NCBI GenBank assembly: GCA_964367585.1
Contig: CAYIYH010000008.1
Coordinates: 1 to 64,000, forward strand
DNA: 64,000 nt
Reading direction: 5' to 3'
DNA from: CAYJGJ01 sp964367585
GTDB lineage: Bacteria; Bacillota; Clostridia; Peptostreptococcales; Anaerovoracaceae
The position numbers and the translations under genes were made by a program. Shown here piece by piece: positions 27,589 through 36,131 of this stretch. The notes under the pieces were generated by a model that was given only the letters and a program-made list of their open reading frames with translations, was not told the origin of the DNA and did no database searches. The number at the start of each line of letters is the position of its first letter. Within the stretch, counting starts at the first letter, position 1.

Positions 27589-28395
27589 ATGAAAAAGAAG
27601 TTAGAAAGTTGCAAATTATTTGTGTTTGACTTAGATGGAACATTATATTTAGGTAATAATGTCTTTCATGGAGCACAAGAACTAATTTCTTTTATTAATG
27701 AATCAGGAAAGAGTTTTATCTATCTTACAAATAATTCATCTAAGGCAGCAGTTGATTATGTGAAGCGTTTAGAAGATATGGGATTTATGTGTAATACAGA
27801 AGATGTGCTGACTTCCGGAATGGCTTGCGCAAATTATCTAATGGCTAAATATCCAAATAAAAAAGTTCATTTAGTAGGCACTGATGCTTTGCGGAAAGAA
27901 CTTGAAGCGTATGGAGTTTTGATTGATGATCAGGATGCCCAAGTAGTATGTGTGGGATTCGACAGGGAACTTACTTATGATAAAGCCGAAAAAGCGGTTT
28001 ATTTCTTAAGAAAAGGAGCAGATTTTGTAGCAACTAACCCAGATTTAGTTTGCCCTATGCCTAACGATATTGCGCTTCCTGATTGTGGTAGTATTTGTAG
28101 TATGTTAACAAGCTCGACAGGTGTAGAGCCATTTTATATTGGAAAGCCTAATCCCCAAATGCTCATAAATCTTTCAGATAAGCTAGCAATTCCGATGGAA
28201 GAAATTGCAATGATAGGAGATAGATTATATACCGACATTGCAATTGGAAAAAATGCGGGTGCTACGACTGTTTGCGTGTTGTCGGGTGAAACTACGAAAA
28301 AAATGATTGATGATTCTGATATTAAACCCGACTATATTTTTGATTCTGTCCAAGATATTTATGATCACTTGTTAATGAATCTTTCTGGCATGTAG
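27589..28395 (+). CDS. HAD-superfamily phosphatase, NagD/p-nitrophenylphosphatase type (HAD-IIA)
   Basis: This is a 268-residue haloacid-dehalogenase-type phosphatase. Motif I is FDLDGTLYLG with the nucleophilic aspartate, motif II is LTNNSSK, the motif III lysine is in GKPNPQM, and motif IV is MIGDRLYTDIAIGKNAG. The large cap between motifs II and III is of the C2 type. Possible substrates are sugar phosphates or nucleotides. Its 3' end overlaps the opposite-strand GDPD gene by 31 bases. Confidence 0.87.
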   Translation: MKKKLESCKLFVFDLDGTLYLGNNVFHGAQELISFINESGKSFIYLTNNSSKAAVDYVKRLEDMGFMCNTEDVLTSGMACANYLMAKYPNKKVHLVGTDALRKELEAYGVLIDDQDAQVVCVGFDRELTYDKAEKAVYFLRKGADFVATNPDLVCPMPNDIALPDCGSICSMLTSSTGVEPFYIGKPNPQMLINLSDKLAIPMEEIAMIGDRLYTDIAIGKNAGATTVCVLSGETTKKMIDDSDIKPDYIFDSVQDIYDHLLMNLSGM

Positions 28396-29219
28396 TGTTC
28401 AAAGATAACTACATCATTTTCTTTTTCAGTCGAAGTATCATGAGAAGTCCATGCAACTTTCATTGCCCCCAAAAGATGATTTAGGCGTAGCAGTAATGTT
28501 TTTTTGCCAATTTTATATGCTATAAAATTAGGACGCGAAATGCAATTTGTAAGTAAATTTCCAAGAATAATTGCGTTAAGCTTTGATGTGCTATTTTTAT
28601 ACTCACTTGCTGGTTGAGCAAGTTGACCTCTTAAAATATCCGGGGCTTTTTTTCTGAACCAAGTTACTATGCGAGGATCAAAACTTTCTATACAGATGTC
28701 ACCGTTGTAGTCTTTTATTAACTCATATGTGTATTCACAAAGTTCTTTATACCTTTTGTCGGGCTTTAATTCAAGTATTATAGGAACATGTCCATTTATT
28801 TTTTTTAAAGCTTCTAACAACAGTGGTATTTTTTCTGTAGATTTGTATAGTGTTAAATTTTGAATCTCCTCCCAGTTACATTCTTCGACCCTAGCGTCAT
28901 TTCTGCAAACTCTAGTAAGGGTGTCATCGTGAAAAACAACTATTTCATTGTCTTTTGTGATATGTACGTCTAGCTCGATACCATAACCTGATTCTACAGC
29001 TAATTCAAAAGCCTTTAGTGAATTTTCAGGGACAGATTGATCTTTTGAAAATAAGCCTCTATGAGCAATATTTCTATTCATGAATGGTGCTTTTTTCTTT
29101 TCGGATGGCTTTTCAGGTTTTGTAAGATAAATTGTAGTAGCGAATACCGCAAGTGTAGTTACTGTCGCAATAGAAGCTGTAGCTATGATCTCATAATTGA
29201 TTTTATCTAATTTTTTCAT
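28365..29219 (-). CDS. Membrane-anchored glycerophosphodiester phosphodiesterase
   Basis: GDPD enzymes hydrolyse glycerophosphodiesters to glycerol-3-phosphate and an alcohol. This 284-residue protein has an N-terminal membrane helix (~10-32) followed by the TIM-barrel GDPD domain: IAHRGLF with the catalytic histidine, PENSLKAFELAVE, GIELDVH with metal acidic residues, and VVFHDDTLTRVC with the second histidine. No signal-peptidase site is evident, so it is probably an anchored extracytoplasmic enzyme. It is convergent with the HAD gene and shares 31 bases with it. Confidence 0.9.
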   Translation of the reverse strand: MKKLDKINYEIIATASIATVTTLAVFATTIYLTKPEKPSEKKKAPFMNRNIAHRGLFSKDQSVPENSLKAFELAVESGYGIELDVHITKDNEIVVFHDDTLTRVCRNDARVEECNWEEIQNLTLYKSTEKIPLLLEALKKINGHVPIILELKPDKRYKELCEYTYELIKDYNGDICIESFDPRIVTWFRKKAPDILRGQLAQPASEYKNSTSKLNAIILGNLLTNCISRPNFIAYKIGKKTLLLRLNHLLGAMKVAWTSHDTSTEKENDVVIFEHYMPERFINK

Positions 29220-29296
29220 TTCTTTGTCCTATTCCTTATATTTTTAGCCTTAATTTAAATGCTTTGATTATAGAAAAAATACTAAAATTTGATGAA

Positions 29297-29329
29297 TATT
29301 TGCTAATAATATGGTATTATTAGCAAATA
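29297..29329. promoter_or_regulatory. 15-bp palindrome upstream of the MFS/paaK operon (operator candidate)
   Basis: TATTTGCTAATAATA and TATTATTAGCAAATA are perfect inverted arms separated by only TGG. It lies just upstream of a promoter-like sequence in the divergent gap between the GDPD gene and the MFS gene. There is no T-run on either side, so an operator for a dimeric repressor is more likely than a terminator. Confidence 0.65.
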
Positions 29330-29335
29330 GTATTG

Positions 29336-29365
29336 TTACACCTTATCAAGTAATAATGTTATAAT
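29336..29365 (+). promoter_or_regulatory. Promoter-like sequence for the MFS operon
   Basis: TTACAC (29336-29341), an 18-base spacer and a consensus TATAAT (29360-29365). The -35 is weak, consistent with a regulated promoter next to the palindrome at 29297-29329. Confidence 0.55.
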
Positions 29366-29436
29366 ACCTTGTTTTTGAAAAGATGTCAAAACATTATTCA
29401 ACATGAAATCTATTAATTGTGAAAGAGGTTGTTATT

Positions 29437-30732
29437 GTGAAAATTAATAATACAAGGACCGTGTTAGTTGGGTTTGCATTTTTGTCAATTACTGCTTTTT
29501 GGCAAATGTACGACAGTGTAATACCCAAGATACTAACCGAGACTTTTAGTTTAAATGAAACATTTACGGGTGGGATTATGGCTGCTGATAATATTTTAGC
29601 ACTATTTTTACTCCCTTTATTTGGTGCAATTTCAGATAAAAACACATCAAAATTTGGGAAAAGACGCCCTTTTATTTTGGGCGGAACAATTGTGGCAATA
29701 ATTTTAATGAATATACTTCCGATTATTGATAATAGTTATTATGCTAATCCTTCGCAAACTAAATTAATCTTATTTGTTGTAGTATTAGGATTAGTCCTTA
29801 TTGCTATGGGTACATATAGAAGCCCTGCGGTTGCATTAATGCCAGATGTAACTCCAAAGCCATTACGAAGCAAAGGAAATGCTATCATTAATTTGATGGG
29901 AGCTATAGGCGGAATATTATTTTTGGTAATTACTTCTTTCTTATATAATTCAAGTCGAATAGGACATTTGACACACGTAGACTATAGTCTCCTCTTTATG
30001 ATTGTGTCAATTATCATGATAGTTTCTGTTATAATTGTGATTTTAACTATCAATGAGCGAAAAATTGAAGTAGAAATAATTGAATACGAAAAAGCTCATC
30101 CAGAAGAGATATTGACGAGGCAAAACGATAAGGGAGAAGAGAAACTACCACTAGACGTAAAAAAAAGTTTAGCATTTTTATTAATTTCTATTTCATTGTG
30201 GTTCATAGGATATAACGCAATTACAACGTGGTTTACAGTATATGCTGCAAGAATATGGAATATGGCACTAGGTGATGCAACAATGTGTCTTACTGTTGCA
30301 ACGGCGGGTGCAATTCTTTCTTATATTCCAGTGGGAATTGTTTCTTCTAAAGTAGGAAGAAAAAAGACAATATTGTTCGGATGCATATTATTAGCCTCCT
30401 GTTTTTTCGGAGGGTTCATATTCACGTTATTATTTGATTCTTTTTCGCCGGCACTTTACATATTATTTATGTTAGTAGGACTTGCATGGGCTTCTATAAA
30501 TGTGAATTCTCTACCTATGGTAGTGGAAATGTGTAGCGGAGCATATATTGGCAAGTTTACAGGCTATTATTATACATTTTCAATGGCGGCACAAACAATT
30601 ACTCCTATAACAGCAGGGTTTTTGTTGAGAAATGTAGGATATGAGACTTTATTTCCATACGCCTCAATTTTTGTCGCTTTAAGTTTTGTTACGATGTTAT
30701 TTGTTAAGCATGGAGATAATAAGATATCTTAA
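29437..30732 (+). CDS. Major facilitator superfamily transporter
   Basis: This 431-residue integral membrane protein has about 12 hydrophobic segments. The loop between helices 2 and 3 reads GAISDKNTSKFGKRRPFILGG, the MFS motif in the form found in SUC/SLC45- or GPH-like carriers, and SSKVGRKKTI is the matching loop in the second half. GTG at 29437 is chosen because AGAGG lies 8 bases upstream; GTG 29419 has no such signal. It heads a unit with phenylacetate-CoA ligase and an aminotransferase, so an amino acid or aromatic acid is a plausible but unproven cargo. Confidence 0.82.
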   Translation: MKINNTRTVLVGFAFLSITAFWQMYDSVIPKILTETFSLNETFTGGIMAADNILALFLLPLFGAISDKNTSKFGKRRPFILGGTIVAIILMNILPIIDNSYYANPSQTKLILFVVVLGLVLIAMGTYRSPAVALMPDVTPKPLRSKGNAIINLMGAIGGILFLVITSFLYNSSRIGHLTHVDYSLLFMIVSIIMIVSVIIVILTINERKIEVEIIEYEKAHPEEILTRQNDKGEEKLPLDVKKSLAFLLISISLWFIGYNAITTWFTVYAARIWNMALGDATMCLTVATAGAILSYIPVGIVSSKVGRKKTILFGCILLASCFFGGFIFTLLFDSFSPALYILFMLVGLAWASINVNSLPMVVEMCSGAYIGKFTGYYYTFSMAAQTITPITAGFLLRNVGYETLFPYASIFVALSFVTMLFVKHGDNKIS

Positions 30733-30754
30733 TTATTTATAAAGGAGAAATTTA

Positions 30755-32062
30755 ATGAATTATTACAGTCCCGAAGTAGAAACCGCATCACGTGAAGATA
30801 TTGCTGCTATTCAAAGCTCGAGATTATCTAGTACTATAAAGAGAGTATATGATAATGTTCCATATTATAAAAATTTAATGGATGAAAAAGGCATTACATG
30901 TGATGATATCAAAACAGTCGACGATTTGTGTAAATTGCCTTTTACATATAAATCAGACTTAAGAGACACATATCCTTATGGATTATTTGCAGTTCCTTTG
31001 GATGAAGTAATCAGGATACATGCATCGAGCGGAACTACAGGAAAGCAAATAGTAGTCGGTTATACTAAGAAAGACTTAGACATTTGGGCAGATTGCTGTG
31101 CAAGAGCACTTGTTGCCGTCGGATGTGACGAAAAAGATTTTGTCCATGTATCATATGGTTATGGATTATTCACTGGAGGTCTCGGGTTAGACGGTGGTGC
31201 TGTTAAATTAGGTGCAACTACAATTCCAGTTTCAAGTGGTAATACAAATAGACAGATTACAATACTTCAAGACTTTGGTTCTTCTATAATATGCTGTACT
31301 CCATCATATGCTTTGCATATAGCTGAGGAGCTCATAAAAAGTGGACTTACCAGCAAGGATATTAATTTAAAAGCGGGAATCTTTGGTGCAGAACCATGGA
31401 CTCAAGAAATGAGAAAACAACTAGAAGACATGTTAGGGATAAAGGCATATGATATATATGGATTAACCGAAATATTAGGTCCTGGTGTCTCATTCGAATG
31501 TTCTGATCAAACAGGAATGCATATCAATGAAGACCATTTCATTGCGGAGATAATAGATCCCGATACGGGGGCGGTCTTGCCTTATGGAACACAGGGAGAA
31601 TTGGTGTTTACGTGTATAAGCAAAGAGGCTTTCCCAATTATTAGATATAGGACAAGAGACATTGCAACATTGACAAATGAAAAATGCTCGTGTGGTAGAA
31701 CACTAATTAAGATGTCAAAACCTAGAGGTAGAACGGATGACATGTTAATTATACGTGGAGTAAATGTTTTCCCATCGCAAATTGAATCTGTTCTATTGAA
31801 ATATGGATATTTGGCAAATTATAAGATAATAGTTGATAGAGTTGACAATAATGATGTTATGGAAATCATGGTGGAAATGACTGAAAATAACTTTTCGGAC
31901 ACAGTCAAAGGAATTTCTAATAGTGAAAAAGAATTATCTTCTGCGTTGAAATCTCTTCTTGGAATAGTTGCCAAGGTTAGATTGGTAGAACCGGATACAA
32001 TTGAACGTTCTGAGGGAAAAGCTGTTAGAGTAATCGATAAACGTAAATTACTGGATAATTAA
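30755..32062 (+). CDS. paaK: Phenylacetate-CoA ligase family protein
   Basis: This 435-residue ANL-family enzyme interconverts an aryl acid, ATP and CoA with aryl-CoA, AMP and PPi. Its P-loop is HASSGTTGKQIVVGYT, with YDIYGLTEILGPGVSFEC and the hinge region RGRTDDMLIIRGVNVFPSQIE typical of PaaK. In amino-acid-fermenting clostridia and archaea such genes accompany indolepyruvate oxidoreductase, matching iorAB here. SD AAAGGAG precedes the ATG, and an ACT-domain gene follows after 12 bases. Confidence 0.9.
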   Translation: MNYYSPEVETASREDIAAIQSSRLSSTIKRVYDNVPYYKNLMDEKGITCDDIKTVDDLCKLPFTYKSDLRDTYPYGLFAVPLDEVIRIHASSGTTGKQIVVGYTKKDLDIWADCCARALVAVGCDEKDFVHVSYGYGLFTGGLGLDGGAVKLGATTIPVSSGNTNRQITILQDFGSSIICCTPSYALHIAEELIKSGLTSKDINLKAGIFGAEPWTQEMRKQLEDMLGIKAYDIYGLTEILGPGVSFECSDQTGMHINEDHFIAEIIDPDTGAVLPYGTQGELVFTCISKEAFPIIRYRTRDIATLTNEKCSCGRTLIKMSKPRGRTDDMLIIRGVNVFPSQIESVLLKYGYLANYKIIVDRVDNNDVMEIMVEMTENNFSDTVKGISNSEKELSSALKSLLGIVAKVRLVEPDTIERSEGKAVRVIDKRKLLDN

Positions 32063-32074
32063 GAGGGGGATATT

Positions 32075-32506
32075 ATGACTATTAATCAAATTTCTATATT
32101 TGTAGAAAATAAGCCGGGTATGATTGCCGATGTCACTAGAACATTGGCTGAAGTTAATGTAGATATAAGGGCGCTTACTGTTGCTGATACAGCTGATTTT
32201 GGTATATTGAGACTCTTAGTAAGCGACACACAAAAAGCAAAAGAAGCACTCAAAAAATCACACAAAGTGGCTCAAATAACAGAAGTTGTTGCTGTTGCTG
32301 TTCCAGATGTGCCTGGCGGATTGGCTTCTGTATTAACTTTGCTAGATGAGGAACATATCAATATAGAATATATGTATTCGTTAATAGGGCGAGGTGAAAA
32401 AATGGCATATATGGTATTTAGAGTAAGCGCTCCTAATTTGCTTTCTGATATACTTGAGAAAAATGGAATTTCCCTTATTTCTAAAGAGGAATTAGGAATA
32501 GTATGA
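32075..32506 (+). CDS. Tandem ACT-domain protein
   Basis: This is a 143-residue protein made of two ACT domains (about 1-70 and 70-143). The first has ISIFVENKPGMIADVTRTLAE in outline; the second has VAVPDVPGGLASVLTLLDEE. ACT domains bind amino acids. The gene almost always follows phenylacetate-CoA ligase in anaerobes with iorAB, so it is probably a ligand-sensing partner of that pathway (inference). It overlaps the next gene by 4 bases (ATGA). Confidence 0.85.
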   Translation: MTINQISIFVENKPGMIADVTRTLAEVNVDIRALTVADTADFGILRLLVSDTQKAKEALKKSHKVAQITEVVAVAVPDVPGGLASVLTLLDEEHINIEYMYSLIGRGEKMAYMVFRVSAPNLLSDILEKNGISLISKEELGIV

Positions 32507-33186
32507 TTGGAACATATGTTAATGTAGCTACTATTGTTATTGGAACAATTATAGGTTCTACATTAAAAAAGGGGCTTAACGAAAAACAGAGTCATATATT
32601 GATGCAGGCAATGGGTTTTGCTGCGATTGCAATAGGAATTAACTCTTTTGTTTCTAATATGCAAACAAGCACTCTTCCTGTTTTATTCATTATATCTTTG
32701 GCTATAGGCGGATTTTTGGGGCAATCTTTAAATTTATATGAGAAAATTGAAAAACTTTCGAGTAGGACAAAAAACATTGGTAATATTGAGGGTATCATCA
32801 CAGGAATTTTATTATTTTGCTTCGGAACATTATCGATATTAGGGCCAATAGAAAGTGCGCTGAATAATAATCATACATTTTTATTTACGAATGCGACATT
32901 AGACTTTGTAACATCCATGGTGCTTGCTTCGACTTTTGGATTTTCTATATTGTATTCCGCTGTATTTTTGTTTTGTTGGCAGGGACTTATTTATTTTGGT
33001 GCAACATCGCTAGAACCATTTATAACAGAGGAATTGATGTCTGAAATAGGTATTGTCGGTGGTATATTAATTATGATTACAGGATTTAGCATTCTTAATG
33101 TAATCGATGTTAAGACAATAAACTTTTTACCTGCATTAATAATTCCGCCAGTATATTTTTTGATATTATTAATAGTGGGTAGTTAA
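32503..33186 (+). CDS. DUF554 family membrane protein
   Basis: This is a 227-residue integral membrane protein with about seven hydrophobic segments. The N-terminus (GTYVNVATIVIGTIIGSTLKKGL) followed by MQAMGFAAIAIGI matches the DUF554 (YdfK/YqgA) family, whose function I do not know. Its ATG overlaps the ACT gene stop, which implies co-translation. It may be a small-molecule transporter or channel, but that is a guess from topology. Confidence 0.8.
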   Translation: MIGTYVNVATIVIGTIIGSTLKKGLNEKQSHILMQAMGFAAIAIGINSFVSNMQTSTLPVLFIISLAIGGFLGQSLNLYEKIEKLSSRTKNIGNIEGIITGILLFCFGTLSILGPIESALNNNHTFLFTNATLDFVTSMVLASTFGFSILYSAVFLFCWQGLIYFGATSLEPFITEELMSEIGIVGGILIMITGFSILNVIDVKTINFLPALIIPPVYFLILLIVGS

Positions 33187-33212
33187 ATTTTTGAATTAAT
33201 TAGGAGGGAAAT

Positions 33213-34406
33213 ATGTTATCTCAATACATGGTTGAACTAGGAAGTAAAAGATCATCAATAAGAGAGATGTTTGAATATGGGCGCCAACGTGCAAAAAAAT
33301 ATGGTGATGAAAGTGTGTATGACTTTAGTTTAGGAAATCCAAATGTTCCTGCACCTAAGATAGTTGATGAATCTATTGTAGATATAATAAATACTTTGCC
33401 TACAATGAAGGTTCACGGATACACTAGTGCTCCTGGGCTAGATGAAACACGTGAGGCAATCATTAAGAATTTGAATAGAAGATATAACAAAGACTATGAT
33501 ATAGGTGCCGTTTTTGTTACACACGGTGCAGCGATGGCTTTGACATCTACTCTCAAGGCACTTACTGTTGATCATAATAGTGAATTTATTGCTTTTGCCC
33601 CTTACTTTCCAGAGTATTCTGTATTTGCTACAATAGGAGGAGGGAAATTGTGTCTGGTAGATCCAGATATTCCTAACTTCCAAATTAATTTTGAGCATTT
33701 TGAGTCTATTATTAATAAAAATACCCAAGCTGTTATTGTTAATTCACCGAATAATCCGACAGGAGTTATTTATAGTATTGAAACTTTAACTAAATTAGCG
33801 CAAATATTAAATGAAAAATCAAAAGAATATGGTCATCCTATTTACTTGATATCCGATGAGCCGTATAGAGAATTAGTTTATGATAAGGTTCAAATTCCTT
33901 TTATTCCGGAAATATATAAGGATACTATTATATGTTATTCGTATAGCAAATCTCTTTCTTTGCCTGGTGAACGTATAGGTTATGCGTTGGTATCCAAGGA
34001 AGTAGCTGACTATGAGCAACTAAGGTTTGCGGTAGCGGGATCTGCAAGAGCATTAGGATTTGTTTGTGCATCATCTCTTACTCAGCTTGTAATAGCTCGC
34101 TGTGAAAATAATGAAATTTTGCCAGATTTAGCTCCATATGAAAAGAATAGAAGACTTTTGTGTGATTCTTTATCAAAAATTGGATACACATTCATTAATC
34201 CACAAGGAGCGTTTTATTTGTTCATGCAAGCTCCGGGCGGTGATGCTATTTCATTCTGTAATAAGGCAAAAGAAAAAGGAATTCTTACTGTCCCGGGAGA
34301 TGATTTTGGATGTCCAGGATGGCTTAGAATGAGCTATTGCGTAGATTACAACATGATTGAACGATCAATCGATGAGTTCCGTAAATTATATGAGGAAGTT
34401 AGATAA
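33213..34406 (+). CDS. Class I/II pyridoxal-phosphate aminotransferase
   Basis: This 397-residue aminotransferase has the fold-type I motifs NSPNNPTG, ISDEPYRELVYD (aspartate binding the PLP nitrogen) and YSYSKSLSLPGERIGY with the Schiff-base lysine. Position in a unit with PaaK and ACT proteins suggests it converts an aromatic or other amino acid to its 2-oxo acid, the substrate for an oxidoreductase such as IorAB. SD AGGAGGG precedes the ATG. Confidence 0.9.
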   Translation: MLSQYMVELGSKRSSIREMFEYGRQRAKKYGDESVYDFSLGNPNVPAPKIVDESIVDIINTLPTMKVHGYTSAPGLDETREAIIKNLNRRYNKDYDIGAVFVTHGAAMALTSTLKALTVDHNSEFIAFAPYFPEYSVFATIGGGKLCLVDPDIPNFQINFEHFESIINKNTQAVIVNSPNNPTGVIYSIETLTKLAQILNEKSKEYGHPIYLISDEPYRELVYDKVQIPFIPEIYKDTIICYSYSKSLSLPGERIGYALVSKEVADYEQLRFAVAGSARALGFVCASSLTQLVIARCENNEILPDLAPYEKNRRLLCDSLSKIGYTFINPQGAFYLFMQAPGGDAISFCNKAKEKGILTVPGDDFGCPGWLRMSYCVDYNMIERSIDEFRKLYEEVR

Positions 34407-34438
34407 GATTGGATTTTATTTTAAGTGAGGAAATGATT

Positions 34439-34915
34439 ATGAGAAGAAAAGATAGGGAAGTTACGGACAGAAATGCCATAATAGACATAATGAGAGAGTG
34501 TCCCGTTTGTAGAGTAGGTTTTTGTGATGAGGGCGAGGTGTATATAGTCCCACATAATTTTGGATTTACTGATATTGACGGAGTTACCACACTTTATTTC
34601 CATTCTGCACGAGAAGGTAGAAAGATCTCATTAATCAAAAAATCCCCAAAAGTTGGTTTTGAAATGGAGACTGCATATAAATTATCTCCGGGAACAGAGG
34701 GAATAGGATGTGAATGTACTGCTTCTTTTAAAAGTATTATAGGTAATGGGGACATTTCAATTGTCACCGATGAAGAAGAAAAACTTTGTGGATTGAAATC
34801 AATATTGGAACACACAACAAAAAAAGATGCTTGGACGTTTGAACAAAGGATGGTAGATATTACAACGGTTATTAAACTTGAAATTACAGGAATGACATGT
34901 AAGTTTCATGAATAA
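34439..34915 (+). CDS. PNPOx-fold (NimA-like) flavin- or heme-binding family protein
   Basis: This 158-residue protein belongs to the pyridoxamine-5'-phosphate oxidase-like split-barrel group often annotated as NimA or 5-nitroimidazole reductase. The segments MRRKDREVTD, CPVCRVGF, YIVPHNFGF and TLYFHSAREGRK are typical. Start ATG 34439 is preferred because AGTGAGG lies 8 bases upstream; ATG 34433 and TTG 34409 are alternatives. It is the last gene of the MFS-paaK unit, followed by a terminator. Function unknown; redox protection is one possibility. Confidence 0.8.
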   Translation: MRRKDREVTDRNAIIDIMRECPVCRVGFCDEGEVYIVPHNFGFTDIDGVTTLYFHSAREGRKISLIKKSPKVGFEMETAYKLSPGTEGIGCECTASFKSIIGNGDISIVTDEEEKLCGLKSILEHTTKKDAWTFEQRMVDITTVIKLEITGMTCKFHE

Positions 34916-35400
34916 ATTTTTGATTATCTATCTATATATTTAGACCTAAATTACATAAAAAGGATGCAATAACTAAACTATAATAAATTCTTCATTGTAT
35001 ATACTTATTAATCCTAATAATTCTCTAATTTAAAAATAAAATCCCCGATTACTACTATATATATAGTAGTAATCGGGGATTTTTTAGTGTTCCATTATAA
35101 GATTCTTTCATGTTTATGTTGTTCCCTGTTTAAATTATTTTATTTCTGTTTTTCCAAGCTTAAATTATTTCTAGCTTGTGTTTTTTCATATTGGATCGTA
35201 TCTAAAGCTCGTATATAGTTTAAGTTCAAATTGCCGAAGAGGATATTTCATGTGTATAATTGTGAAAGAAGGAAAAAAAGAAATATGTAAAAAATACTTA
35301 AATTTCAACATAAAACAGGCAATTTGCTTGTGAAGTGTTGATTTCAAAAACAAAAATATATATCCTAATCATGTAGTAAAAATGAAAGGTTCTATTTGAA
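34916..35400. other. 485-base intergenic region
   Basis: No gene is supported here. It holds the hairpin terminator at 35038-35085 and, further on, two AT-rich copies of TTAAATTATTT (in 35130-35170). I see no confident promoter for the following gene at 35401. Confidence 0.6.
35038..35085. terminator. Perfect-palindrome terminator after the paaK unit
   Basis: The arms AAAATCCCCGATTACTACTA-like on the left and its exact complement on the right form a perfect palindrome of about 46 bases centred near 35060 (TATAT|ATATA). G+C-rich base CCCCG/CGGGG followed by TTTTTT. It could act on both strands. Confidence 0.92.
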
Positions 35401-36117
35401 ATGAGTAGCAAAAAAAGAATAGCAATAATACTGATAACAATTATAGTTTGTGTTCCGATTGGAGTGTACTTATATAGTGTTACACCTGATGAGATGGGAC
35501 ATTTTAGAGGCACGGCGGATCGAGAGAGGACTAATGGATATGCACCGGGAGAGGCTCCGGGTAGGTACGAATTTGGTATTCCTGTATATATAGGATTTAT
35601 GGGTAATGAATATGAATACATAGAATTATCGGAACTTAATGAGGGACGAGAAGGGGAGTTGTATCAGAAGTCACTTATTGCTAGTGAAGTTGCGATAGAT
35701 TTTACAAATATTGATGGAAATGTAGATTATAGAAATTTTAGCGGAGATGAAATGTATTACTTGTTTTCGGAAAGGCTACGATCTTTTATGACAGAGAATC
35801 AATACGCTGAAACTAATGTGAAAATTGCTAATGAAGAAGCGCTTATAACTACTATAGAAAATGTTGTGATTTTAGGGTGCACTTTATTCGAAGAGGGAAA
35901 AAAGGCTGTCGTTTATGTAGGATGTGACTCGTACTTGTACTCAGATATTTTTCCCAATGAGTACTTCCAAAATCAGAATTATTTTGTTGGAGAGAACGGT
36001 CATATATATCTAAAGACTTATTATGAAATGCTCTGGGACGTGGAATTAAATACATATCTAGTTGACCATTTTGTTCACTACAGCGGAGTAGAGAGCACTG
36101 CTACAAACAACGTATAG
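35401..36117 (+). CDS. Unknown membrane-anchored extracytoplasmic protein at head of Tad-like locus
   Basis: I do not recognise this 238-residue protein. A single N-terminal helix (~6-25, RIAIILITIIVCVPIGVYL in outline) anchors a mostly acidic domain of roughly 210 residues outside the cell. Tyr and Glu are abundant, and the segment after the helix is Gly/Pro-rich (GYAPGEAPGRYEFG). It lies 14 bases before the next exported-protein gene and runs into the Tad genes, so it is probably part of that locus. Start: ATG 35401, with only a weak AAAGG-type signal upstream. Confidence 0.55.
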   Translation: MSSKKRIAIILITIIVCVPIGVYLYSVTPDEMGHFRGTADRERTNGYAPGEAPGRYEFGIPVYIGFMGNEYEYIELSELNEGREGELYQKSLIASEVAIDFTNIDGNVDYRNFSGDEMYYLFSERLRSFMTENQYAETNVKIANEEALITTIENVVILGCTLFEEGKKAVVYVGCDSYLYSDIFPNEYFQNQNYFVGENGHIYLKTYYEMLWDVELNTYLVDHFVHYSGVESTATNNV

Positions 36118-36131
36118 TTAGAGGTAATATT

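Noticed and set aside
34916..35400. A gene in the 485-base gap
   Set aside because: No frame with a start, SD and plausible composition was found; only a terminator and AT-rich repeats.
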